DNA of 54,351 nucleotides from contig JAJPIG010000017.1 in the NCBI GenBank assembly GCA_021324855.1, positions 1 to 54,351 of the forward strand, read 5' to 3'. The notes under the pieces were generated by a model. It was not told the DNA's origin. It did not search any database and saw only the letters and a list, made by a program, of their open reading frames with translations. Shown here one piece after another: positions 1-7,059 of the stretch (the stretch's first letter is position 1; every line of letters starts with the position of its first letter). The position numbers and the translations under genes were made by a program. Origin of the DNA: Pseudomonadota bacterium (lineage in GTDB: Bacteria > Desulfobacterota > Binatia > Binatales > Binataceae).

Positions 1-198
1 CCGCATTCGAGCCTCGGCGCGCTGACGCCATTCGAGTTCGCGCAACTCAAAACGGAGAGACAGATTCCGCCCCCTGCGGGGGAAAATCACAACCGACTCT
101 ACTTATGCAAGACCCCGCTGCAAACCTTCCTTGACAGCGTGCCGTTGGCCCGCGAGAAGATAATTTCTCCCGCCGCCGCGGCGGGGGGTTCGGCCTGA
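1..198 (+). CDS. Transposase/integrase C-terminal end (partial, cut by window edge)
   Basis: An open frame enters from the left edge and stops with TGA at 196-198, giving 65 residues. The peptide contains PHSSLGALTPFEFA, the typical tail of DDE integrase-core transposases, and then KTPLQTFLDSVPLAREK, which resembles the end of IS481-type transposases. The catalytic core lies outside the window, so I cannot tell whether the element is intact. No terminal inverted repeat is obvious in the 65 bases that follow. It marks the left border of an accessory region with further transposase debris at 4.6-5.6 kb. The exact IS family is uncertain because the first motif is also common in IS3 elements. Confidence 0.75.
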   Translation, partial: PHSSLGALTPFEFAQLKTERQIPPPAGENHNRLYLCKTPLQTFLDSVPLAREKIISPAAAAGGSA

Positions 199-263
199 GG
201 TTGCTGCCGTGTACAAGCTACGCACGACAATCAACCCAAATCGGACCACCGGGACCTTGCCAA

Positions 264-1133
264 TCAACTGTCAGGGAAAGTCTTAGGTTTTACACCTTTC
301 TCGCCGCGAGGCGCCGGTGCCGGGCTGTAAGGCATCGGCATGTACTCAACGCTCGGCCGCCGCATCGCAACCTGCGGAAACAGCCTCATGAAACTGAATA
401 TTTCCGCGGGCATGTCGGTCGATACGTTCAGCCCGAGAGCCTTAGCCTCCTTGACGGTTATCGGATAATCGTGGGTCCAACGGCCCTCGGTCATGGTCTG
501 CGCCAACTGCTCGGCCTTTTCCTTCTCCCATCCGCGGGACAACAGCAGTTCCCTGACGTAGCCGCACACCTGCGCCATCGACTTCGCTGCCACGTCGGCC
601 ATGATCACCGTCTGGTCGTCGAGGTCCTTGCTTTCCTTTTTTTCGACCGCTTTTAGAATCGATGCGGCTGGCCACTGGCCGAGCTGCGGGTCTACCGGTC
701 CCAGCACCGCGTGCGGCGCCATCACAATATGGTTCGCGGCCATGGCGAGCAGCGTTCCACCGGACATCGCATAGTGCGGGACAAATACAGTCACTTCAGA
801 CGGATGGCTCGCGAGTGCGTTGGCGATCTGTTCGGCGGCCAGCACCAGTCCTCCGGGCGTATGGAGGATCAAATCGATCGGCACTTTTGGATCGGTCAAT
901 TGAATCGCTCGAAGCACCTCTTCTGAATCGTCGATATCGATATATCGGACCAGCGGGAAACCGAGCAGCGACATTGTTTCCTGGCGATGGATCAAGGCGA
1001 TAACGCGGCTGCCGCGTCGTCGTTCCAGCGCGCGGATAAGCCGGGCGCGGGTCGCTTCAAGGAATTTCTGACGGATGACCGGCTGCAGGCTTGCCAGGAT
1101 CAGGAAGAACCAGAAGACATCGAAAATCGTCAA
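264..1133 (-). CDS. Membrane-anchored ClpP-class serine protease (SDH proteinase family)
   Basis: 289 residues. A hydrophobic N-terminus (about residues 3-18) suggests a membrane anchor. The rest matches the ClpP/crotonase-fold serine proteases of the SDH proteinase family: PIDLILHTPGG (about 85-95) followed by the nucleophile motif HYAMSGGTLLAMAA (about 119-132), with Ser in SGG as the likely catalytic residue, and a downstream GPVDPQLG block. Members are thought to degrade membrane or misfolded proteins; the substrate here is unknown. It lies 35 bases downstream of a J-domain protein gene and in line with three hsp20 genes, so it probably belongs to a protein-quality-control operon. The C-terminus is Pro/Lys-rich and appears disordered. 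Confidence 0.85.
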   Translation of the reverse strand: MTIFDVFWFFLILASLQPVIRQKFLEATRARLIRALERRRGSRVIALIHRQETMSLLGFPLVRYIDIDDSEEVLRAIQLTDPKVPIDLILHTPGGLVLAAEQIANALASHPSEVTVFVPHYAMSGGTLLAMAANHIVMAPHAVLGPVDPQLGQWPAASILKAVEKKESKDLDDQTVIMADVAAKSMAQVCGYVRELLLSRGWEKEKAEQLAQTMTEGRWTHDYPITVKEAKALGLNVSTDMPAEIFSFMRLFPQVAMRRPSVEYMPMPYSPAPAPRGEKGVKPKTFPDS

Positions 1134-1168
1134 CCGTATGTTCCTTTCACTTGATTAAAGCGATCGAT

Positions 1169-1840
1169 CTAACATGAAGGCGGAGGTATCTTCCCCACGG
1201 CTCCCATGTACGGCACCGGCAGTTCCAGTCGCATATACGGAGAACTCAGTGCGGGTACCCGAACGCGAATTTGCTCCGCGCCAAGCGCAACCGCGTCTCC
1301 ATCGCATGCGTCACACGGCGCAGTTCCCGCGTGACCCGTCCCGCCGCATTCGCCGCACGGATACCACGCGGGAAGGTCAAGCACTGCAACGCCGCCACGC
1401 GCAGCGTCATCGGCCGAAAGCGTCGCGCTAAGTTCCACCGGTCCCCACTCGTCGTTGGTAGAATTCTTCATTTGGCGGAGCCGCTCACTCACTCTGGGCG
1501 CCAGCATTTCTAATTCGACCAGCGACATCACTCTGAGATCAATCGTAGGAACCAAGGCCGGCAGGGCTGTTTCCGATTCATCGGCTGACGTAAACGCCAG
1601 CGGTGTGGCGGCAGTCGTCTGTCGCAGCGCGTCGGCAATTCCATCATCATAGCGGCTGCGCCACTCGGCCCGTTCCAGTATCCGATAGGCCTCAATGATT
1701 TGCTGAAACATACCCGTCGCGCCGTAGCCGGCTCGGTCGGGATGATAACGTTTAATGAGCTGACGAAAAACCCGGCGCAAACCATCCGGGCTTTCCGTCG
1801 GCGTCACGCCGAGGATTGCGTATCGTGTCCTCGCCAGCAT
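1169..1840 (-). CDS. J-domain protein with a single zinc-binding pair
   Basis: 223 residues. The N-terminal 65 residues form a J-domain with the diagnostic HPD tripeptide (in LIKRYHPDRAGYG, about residue 32), which stimulates the ATPase of a DnaK partner. A central linker of about 90 residues follows, then a reduced zinc-finger-like segment, CGECGGTG...CDACDG (about 162-181), with two CxxC pairs instead of the four of full DnaJ. It lacks the Gly/Phe-rich region and full C-terminal substrate domains of DnaJ, so it is not the main DnaJ (a DnaJ/CbpA type is at 39.9-41.0 kb). It sits between an hsp20 gene and the ClpP-like protease, which fits a co-chaperone that hands clients from the small heat-shock proteins to DnaK. 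Confidence 0.8.
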   Translation of the reverse strand: MLARTRYAILGVTPTESPDGLRRVFRQLIKRYHPDRAGYGATGMFQQIIEAYRILERAEWRSRYDDGIADALRQTTAATPLAFTSADESETALPALVPTIDLRVMSLVELEMLAPRVSERLRQMKNSTNDEWGPVELSATLSADDAARGGVAVLDLPAWYPCGECGGTGHAGTAPCDACDGDAVALGAEQIRVRVPALSSPYMRLELPVPYMGAVGKIPPPSC

Positions 1841-1878
1841 AGTGACACGCTCCAGACGCGCGTAAATGGGTCGACTTT

Positions 1879-2469
1879 CTACAAAACCTTGACTTCGACG
1901 CGACGCGCACGCGCATTTGCACTCTTTGGCAGGGTAATCCTCAATAGCCCGTTCTTGTACCGGGCTTTTACGTGCTCGGTGTCGATTTCACACGGCAACG
2001 GTACCACCCTGACAAAAGAACCAAAGGTGCGCTCGGCGTAGTAGTATCCAGCGCCTTGTTCTTCGCCACTGCGATGCTTTTCGCCGCGCAACACGAGCCG
2101 ATCCTCGCTAATCTCGACGGCGAAATCATCCTTGTCGAGGCCGGGCATCTCGGCGGTGACCAGGATTTCGCTGGCGGTCTCCTGCACGTCGAGCGCGGGA
2201 CCGCCTTCCTCGAAAAACGAAGGGAACCAAGTCGCATCTTCCTCACCGCGCAGGCGTGAGCTTATGCGAGCGGGAATCAGTCTGTCCACCGCGCGCCGAA
2301 GGTTCGTTCGCAAATCGGTCAGCCTCTCGCTCAGCGGAACGGGCAACCCTGTCTCCTCTTCCCGACCGTTCCGGGCGCGGCGGCGCCACCACCTGTCGAG
2401 GGCATTGTGGATGTCCTCGCGCAGCCGCATCAGAGGTTCTTTCCAGCGTTCCGGGAAAAACTGAGCCAT
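1879..2469 (-). CDS. Small heat-shock protein (Hsp20 family), long N-terminus
   Basis: 196 residues, longer than the usual 140-160. An Arg-rich N-terminal extension (about residues 1-85) precedes an alpha-crystallin domain (about 90-190) with PALDVQETASEILVTAEMPG and the signature ARYKNGLLRITLPK near the end. These ATP-independent holdases bind unfolding proteins. It is the most divergent of three adjacent hsp20 genes and comes last among them in transcription order, before the J-domain gene. The N-terminal extension, which in this family controls oligomer size and client binding, is unlike those of the other two. The start codon ATG at 2467-2469 lies 83 bases from the preceding gene. Confidence 0.9.
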   Translation of the reverse strand: MAQFFPERWKEPLMRLREDIHNALDRWWRRRARNGREEETGLPVPLSERLTDLRTNLRRAVDRLIPARISSRLRGEEDATWFPSFFEEGGPALDVQETASEILVTAEMPGLDKDDFAVEISEDRLVLRGEKHRSGEEQGAGYYYAERTFGSFVRVVPLPCEIDTEHVKARYKNGLLRITLPKSANARARRVEVKVL

Positions 2470-2552
2470 GTTTTATTCTCCGCAGGAAAGCAACAGAAGC
2501 GGGCCACCGCGCGGAATCGACCGTTCGGATCGCGCGATGCCCGCCTTCTGGA

Positions 2553-2957
2553 TTAAGCAACCTTGACTTCGATCTGTTTCGGCTTGGCCTTTTCCGCCTT
2601 CGGCAAATTGAGCTTCAGGACGCCGTGTTTCAACTCTGCTGAAATCTTCTCGCGGTCAATTTCCTCGTTCAACTCGAACTGACGATAGAAGTTCGCAAGT
2701 TCATACTCGCGATAGATCGGGTCGCCCGGCGCCACATGGTTGGCCTTACCGGTGATGGTTAAAAGATCGCCGTCAACATCGACGCGAAGTCCCTCTTTCG
2801 CCACCCCGGGCAGATCAGCCATCAGAACCAGGCCATCAGAAGTCTCATAAATATCGACCGCTGGACGCAGGTGACGTTCTTGCGCGCGAGTGATTTCGCG
2901 GCCACTACCGCCGCTACGTTCAGGGCCGCTCGGAACTGGAACAGTTTTTTCAGCCAT
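2553..2957 (-). CDS. Small heat-shock protein (Hsp20 family)
   Basis: 134 residues. The alpha-crystallin domain starts near residue 35 (PAVDIYETSDGLVLMADLPG) and ends with the motif ELKHGVLKLNLPK, followed by the tail AEKAKPKQIEVKV. The tail is almost the same as that of the hsp20 gene immediately upstream (3015-3473), which points to a tandem duplication, although the N-terminal arms differ. It belongs to a three-gene hsp20 run on the minus strand, 57 bases after the previous gene. The TCTCCT at 2963-2968 reads AGGAGA on the coding strand and is a good ribosome-binding site just before the ATG. Confidence 0.9.
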   Translation of the reverse strand: MAEKTVPVPSGPERSGGSGREITRAQERHLRPAVDIYETSDGLVLMADLPGVAKEGLRVDVDGDLLTITGKANHVAPGDPIYREYELANFYRQFELNEEIDREKISAELKHGVLKLNLPKAEKAKPKQIEVKVA

Positions 2958-3014
2958 GACGATTCTCTCCTGCTTTCAAATTTTGCCGTAGTAGATTGCG
3001 ACCGTGCTTAACAC

Positions 3015-3473
3015 TCACGACACCTGGACACTGATCTGCTTGGGCTTTGCCTTCTCGGCTTTCGGCAGGGTGATGAGCAAGAGACCGTTTATGAATTCAG
3101 CCTTCACTTTCTGATCATCTATCTCGACCGGCAACGTGATGCTTCGAACAAACTTGCCGGCCGCCCGCTCCTCGCGATGAAAGGATTCAGCTTTAATCTC
3201 CGCCGGCGGTCCTTTCTTTTCGCCGGAGATGGTCAACGAGTTGTGAACCACCGTTAGCTTCAGAGAATTCGGATCTACGCCGGGGGCCATCGCCTCGACG
3301 TACAGATGGTCCCGGTCCTCGTGAACATTGACCAAGGGATATCCGCGCGCCAAACGTCCTGGGAGAAACGCCGCGCGAAAGCGCGGCTCCATCTGAAAGC
3401 CGAAATCCTCAAAGGCGCGGTCTATCTCGCGCCGCAATTCATCGATCTCACGCCAAGGATCCCAAGTCGCCAT
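3015..3473 (-). CDS. Small heat-shock protein (Hsp20 family), first gene of the cluster
   Basis: 152 residues from the chosen ATG at 3471-3473. The frame is open 15 codons further upstream, but the internal start is preferred because it has AGGAGG 10 bases upstream and because the peptide then begins MATWDPWREIDELRREI, the standard Hsp20 opening. The alpha-crystallin domain covers about residues 45-145, with AEFINGLLLITLPK as the conserved C-terminal motif. As the first gene on the minus strand it should carry the promoter of the cluster; I looked for a CIRCE repeat or a clear sigma-32 promoter in the 90 bases upstream and found neither. Confidence 0.92.
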   Translation of the reverse strand: MATWDPWREIDELRREIDRAFEDFGFQMEPRFRAAFLPGRLARGYPLVNVHEDRDHLYVEAMAPGVDPNSLKLTVVHNSLTISGEKKGPPAEIKAESFHREERAAGKFVRSITLPVEIDDQKVKAEFINGLLLITLPKAEKAKPKQISVQVS

Positions 3474-3483
3474 TTTTTCGAGC

Positions 3484-3489
3484 CTCCTT
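3484..3489 (-). promoter_or_regulatory. Shine-Dalgarno site of the first hsp20 gene
   Basis: CCTCCT on the plus strand, AGGAGG on the coding strand, lies 10 bases before the ATG at 3473. It decides the start in favour of the short form of the protein. Confidence 0.8.
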
Positions 3490-3518
3490 ACGGATTTGGA
3501 TTGGAATGCAAAGAGCAA

Positions 3519-3775
3519 CCGACTCGCCGAAAAGAACCGTCCGGGCGCGGCACCCGTGCAGAGCGGTCTTCGGCCCGCCTGCCGTCAGGCGTGGCGGAAC
3601 GTCGCACAAAACGCGCGCATCCCTTTCCACATCACCTCCGACCCGCCGGCTTACCTCCGAACTGACGGGGAGCCGGCCCGGCGGTTCAATTGCCGCCTAT
3701 CCTCGTGGGCATTGAACCCGCTTCAGCCTGGCCGGAACCGATGCCAAGGCTCGGCGAGGCCCGGACCGGACCGCG
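3519..3775. other. Intergenic stretch without a recognisable gene
   Basis: Nothing here reads as a known protein on either strand. A strong ribosome-binding-like sequence (GGAGGTGAT on the minus strand, about 3634-3642) is followed only by very short or overlapping frames. The segment should contain the promoter of the hsp20 operon. Confidence 0.4.
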
Positions 3776-3976
3776 CTAAGCGCGATCCAGCCTCCTTCCC
3801 AACCAGGTAGGCAAGCTCCGGAAGAATCTCTCTTCGCGGAAGGAAGTCCTGCCGTAAAAATCCGGATCCGACAGAACAGCCTGCTCCACGAGGAGGCTAA
3901 CCATGCGAGCAATTTCCTTACGATCGCCAGCATAGCCATCACCTCCTTTTAGGGGAGTTCTTCCACCGGCTAACAT
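3776..3976 (-). CDS. Small hypothetical protein (uncertain)
   Basis: 66 residues from ATG at 3974-3976, with GGAGAG five bases upstream. Product not recognised; it is hydrophilic, with a C-terminal stretch rich in Arg, Phe and Trp. An overlapping frame in another phase (stop near 3697; start GTG 3942, ATG 3939 or ATG 3933) has an even better site, AAAGGAGGTGAT, and begins MLAIVRKLLAWLASSWSRLF, which is amphipathic. At most one of the two is likely to be real. Both may be random frames next to the decaying marC gene. Confidence 0.25.
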   Translation of the reverse strand: MLAGGRTPLKGGDGYAGDRKEIARMVSLLVEQAVLSDPDFYGRTSFREERFFRSLPTWLGRRLDRA

Positions 3977-4091
3977 AAGCACTCTCCGAGTGCGGCGCAA
4001 AACGGGAACCAGAAAAAGCCGGATTGCTGCCGCCTCCAATTCGTCGCGCCAAAGAAGCGGACGCTTGCGGCCTCGCGGCCGATCGCGGCCA

Positions 4092-4521
4092 TTATGCGCT
4101 TCTCCACGAGCGCACAAGCGCGAGGCCGGGCAAAAGTCGAGCGAGGCCCGCTGTAATGAATTCCACGGCCACCGCCGTGAGGATCACCCCGAGCAATCGC
4201 GTAACCACGTTGATGCCGGTGGCTCCCAGAACGTCTCGGATCGGATCCGCCGCGCGCAGCGCCAGCCATAATGATCAGAATGCCGCCCGCCACTCGAAAC
4301 GCCGCGACATCAACGCCAAAAAAACGCAGCAACGGTTCCGCGACGAAAACAGAGGCGGCCAGCACAATCGCCACCGCGAGCGCCGTCATGTTGGCAATGC
4401 GTTTCCTGTCGGGCGGCGAATGATGCTGCGTGAGATTAACGAATATGGGCACCGCGCCGATTGGATCTGCGATTACGAATAGCGCTACGAGACTCTCCAC
4501 GTACTGCCGCCAGTGCTCCAT
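4092..4521 (-). pseudogene. MarC-family membrane protein, broken by an internal deletion and frameshift
   Basis: The N-terminal part from ATG 4521 reads MEHWRQYVESLVALFVIADP and continues through the first two MarC membrane helices to GGILIIMAG (about 86 codons). A different frame then gives the MarC C-terminus, DVLGATGINVVTRLLGVILT up to TAA at 4092-4094. MarC proteins are about 200 residues, whereas the whole locus is 430 bases (143 codons), so roughly 180 bases of the middle (helices 3-4 and the loop) are gone and the halves are out of frame. A ribosome-binding site (GAGAGGAA) is still present. It was probably a multi-pass inner-membrane protein; it cannot be functional now unless as a truncated peptide. 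Confidence 0.8.
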
Positions 4522-4645
4522 AAGTTCCTCTCCCTGATACCGCAGGACGCGCTCAACGCCGGTCCCGCCAACGCCGCGTGTTGAGAGTATGAAACTTGCG
4601 GCTGGCGCCTTGAAGCCAGTCGAGGAGATGGCGAGGCAACTGAGC

Positions 4646-5116
4646 ATGGCGACCAGACGAGAGCTTAAGGATGCGATCAGGCAGCGATATCAAGAGAGCA
4701 GCGATCGTCGCGAGCGGCGGCGGATCCTGACTGAGTTCGTCCGAATAACCGGATAACACCGCAAGCACGCGCTGCGCGTGCTAAACCATTCGTCGGCGCC
4801 AGCAAAGCTTCGCCAGCGGGAGCGGCTTTACGACGAGGCAGTGCATCAGGCATTGGCGGGGTTGTGGGAGGCGGCCGATCGCATCGGCGGCAAGCGGCTG
4901 CGAGTCCTCATCCCCGTGTTAAGCGAGGCGATGGAGCGCCACGGCCATCTCCAGCTCGACCCGGTAGTGAGAAACCGGCTGCTCGACATCAGCGTTGCGG
5001 CCATCGACCGTCTCTTGTGTCCCGAGCGCGCGGCGACCGGGCGTGTGCGTCGGCGGCGCTGGGGGACGGGTTCGGCAGTTCGCCAGAGCGTGCCGGTGCG
5101 AACCTTTGCCGAATGG
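4646..5116 (+). mobile_element. Transposase relic 1: N-terminal half of a DDE integrase, with a nonsense codon
   Basis: From ATG 4646 the frame reads MATRRELKDAIRQRY and on to FVRITG, then TAA at 4754-4756, and then continues in the same frame as HRKHALRVLNHSS...RLYDEAVHQALAGLWEAADR. In transposases of this family the sequence is LTGYHRKHA, so a Tyr codon has become TAA. The helix-turn-helix part ends at VRQSVPVRTFAEW (5116), just where the catalytic domain should start. The catalytic domain is missing. The remainder is joined in frame to a different transposase (next entry). The element is therefore inactive twice over. Confidence 0.8.
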
Positions 5117-5131
5117 AGCGCCCGGCGCGAC

Positions 5132-5581
5132 GCCCCAGCGGCGTTCAGATTCGTAGGAGCCAACCAGGCCATGCATCCGATTGCGAGAACGTGCCGCGTG
5201 CTGGGAGTCTCCCCTGGCGGCGATTATGCGCGGCTTAAGCGCCCGCCCTCGGCGCGGGCGAGCGCGGATTTGGAGTTGCGCGCGCGGGTCGCCGCGATCC
5301 ATCGCCGCTCGCGCCAGACCTATGGTGCGCCGCGCGTACACGCCGAACTGAGAGCGCAGGGCGTGCAGGTGGGAAGAAAGCGCGTGGCGCGCCCGATGCG
5401 TGCGGCTAATCTTCGCGGCGTGAGCCGGCGCCTCTGGACCGTCACCACCGTGCGCGATCGCAAGGCGCTGCCCGCGCCGGATCTGGTCGAGCGCAACTTC
5501 AGCGCCGCCGCGCCCAATCGCCTGTGGGTCGCAGACATCACCTATATCCCGACCTGGGCGGGCTTTCTCTATTTGGCGATT
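5132..5581 (+). mobile_element. Transposase relic 2: IS3-family OrfB fragment
   Basis: In the same reading frame as relic 1, but from a different family. It has CRVLGVSPGGDYARLKRPPS (end of the HTH_21 entry region), RRSRQTYGAPRVHAELRAQG (the conserved IS3 block) and RLWVADITYIPTWAGFLYLA, which holds the first Asp of the DDE triad. The sequence leaves the family at about 5581, so the second Asp and the Glu are lost. The long frame continues to 5974 only by chance, through unrelated DNA. No terminal repeats could be assigned. The fusion of two transposase types suggests one element inserted next to or into another, followed by deletion. Confidence 0.8.
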
Positions 5582-5786
5582 ACTCCTGCTATCCCTCTCC
5601 ACGGCGTCATCCTCCGGCACCCGCGCAAAGCCGGGCGCGAGTTGTGGCTCAACTCGCCGGATCTTGACGCCTTTTCACTTTTCCACCAACTCCGCGACAC
5701 TACCCAGCCAAAAATCGCTGCCAATCGAGTGACCGAGATCCAGCTTCGAATCATTTTCATACCCCACCGACGACCGTATGCGGCTC

Positions 5787-5815
5787 AAGTCCGGGTTCGA
5801 CTCCCGGCCGGGGCA
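5787..5815 (+). other. tRNA 3'-end-like fragment (possible attachment-site remnant)
   Basis: CCGGG-TTCGACT-CCCGG (5791-5807) has the exact layout of a tRNA T-arm, with a 5-base stem and a 7-base loop beginning TTCGA. It is followed by seven bases, CCGGGGC, and A, as in an acceptor strand plus discriminator. No anticodon arm or D-arm can be folded upstream, so this is not a complete tRNA. Integrases often use tRNA 3' ends as attachment sites and leave such duplicates at the edge of an island. It lies five bases from the end of the WYL regulator gene and about 200 bases from the transposase relics. Confidence 0.45.
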
Positions 5816-5819
5816 TATT

Positions 5820-6965
5820 TCACGGAACCGCCGCGCTGTTTTTGCTTGTGGCCTCGGGGGCGCGCAGCGGAGACCTTCTGGCAATCCGCGACACCGCTGC
5901 GCTCGGGACTTTGGCCAAGCCTCTTGAGGGATGTCGTCGGTTGTTCCGATACAGGTCCGCCATCTGGCCCGTAAGATCGGCGAGCTCGTCGCGCAGCGAA
6001 GCCGGTCCGAGGACTTTCACCCAAGGACCGAGGCTGAGAATGAAGTTCCGCAACTCGGTGGTTCCCCGTACCCGCATCGTGAGGACCGTCTTACCATCGC
6101 GTCGACGATGAAATTTTTGCGTCGGATGAATCATCCGGTGTCGCAGGTACGCCTCGGTGTTCTCCAGCAACAGAAGTTCGACCTTTGTCTCGGGGCCGTC
6201 AAGCAGTCCGAAGGTTCCGTCCAGATGTTTTGCGGGATGGTAGCCCTTCGGATAGGCAAAGCGGAGCCGATTCCCGTCACGGTCAGCTATGAAGTCCACG
6301 CTACGGATGCGCTCGACGGCAAGGTAGATGACGTTCCGATGTCGCCGGCTTAGCCCGAGCACGTAAAGGCCGCCACGATACCCAACCAGCGTATACGGCT
6401 CGAAGTCGTGCTGCTTCCCTTCGCCGGTGAGCCCCGCGTAATCGACCCGGATGACGTTCTGGCCGATGATGGCGCGAAGGATCACGTCAATCTGAGTATC
6501 GTAGTCGTGATAGTCCTTGGGGGCGTATGGGACCGCATAGAACTTGCGGTCGAAATTCTTGAGGCGGTCGTGCTCGTGCGCGGGCAGATTCTTGAAACTT
6601 CGATCCCAGAGGTCCTCCACGCTCTCCTTCATGACGGTTCCTTCCAGGAACCGGAGCGTCGTCAACGTGAAGTAGAGCGAGGCCGCGCGGTACGGATTGG
6701 AGTCGGGCGAGCGCGTCGCGGAACACAGCCGAAGCCAGCGGCGCGAGCCGCGATGGACGACCTCGAATATCGGCCGGCCGGTCCAGTCTCGCAATCCCTT
6801 CCGGCACGCGGCGACGTAACGGAGCAGCGTCCGCTCCGTAATGTCGAGTTCCCTCTGAATCGCCTCGAAGCTCCAACCGTACGGACGCGATCCCAGTTCA
6901 AGCGCGATGCGCGCGAGCCTCAGCGCCGCGGGATAGGTGGGCCGTCTTCCTTGCCGTTTAGCCAT
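5820..6965 (-). CDS. WYL-domain HTH transcriptional regulator
   Basis: 381 residues. An N-terminal winged-helix-like segment (about residues 10-60, WSFEAIQRELDITERTLLRY) is followed by a WYL domain (about 160-250: AIIGQNVIRVDYAG, YTLVGYRGGLYVLGLSRRH) and a WCX-like C-terminal region (about 265-345, ending near LGPASLRDELADLTGQMADLY). The last 35 residues are Ser/Ala/Arg-rich and probably disordered. WYL regulators sense ligands, often nucleic acid or nucleotides, and commonly control defence loci. It follows the AAA ATPase gene with a 94-base gap on the same strand. No strong ribosome-binding site is seen before the ATG at 6965. Confidence 0.85.
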   Translation of the reverse strand: MAKRQGRRPTYPAALRLARIALELGSRPYGWSFEAIQRELDITERTLLRYVAACRKGLRDWTGRPIFEVVHRGSRRWLRLCSATRSPDSNPYRAASLYFTLTTLRFLEGTVMKESVEDLWDRSFKNLPAHEHDRLKNFDRKFYAVPYAPKDYHDYDTQIDVILRAIIGQNVIRVDYAGLTGEGKQHDFEPYTLVGYRGGLYVLGLSRRHRNVIYLAVERIRSVDFIADRDGNRLRFAYPKGYHPAKHLDGTFGLLDGPETKVELLLLENTEAYLRHRMIHPTQKFHRRRDGKTVLTMRVRGTTELRNFILSLGPWVKVLGPASLRDELADLTGQMADLYRNNRRHPSRGLAKVPSAAVSRIARRSPLRAPEATSKNSAAVP

Positions 6966-7059
6966 GGATCATTCTACTACGCCTGAGGTCATCACACGCT
7001 TAATGTCTTCCGCCATGCGCACGCGTACGGGATCGAGATGGCCGACCACTGACGACCGT

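Noticed and set aside
3474-3630. Small frame with a strong ribosome-like site upstream of hsp20
   Set aside because: It runs into the hsp20 start in another phase and has no protein-like features.
4919-5620. 233-codon minus-strand frame over the transposase relics
   Set aside because: Arg/His-rich complement of the transposase frame; no start signal and no recognisable domain.
5582-5974. Continuation of the transposase frame after 5581 to its stop
   Set aside because: Similarity to IS3 OrfB stops abruptly; the remaining codons run through the tRNA-like piece and into the WYL gene on the other strand, so they are not part of a real protein.
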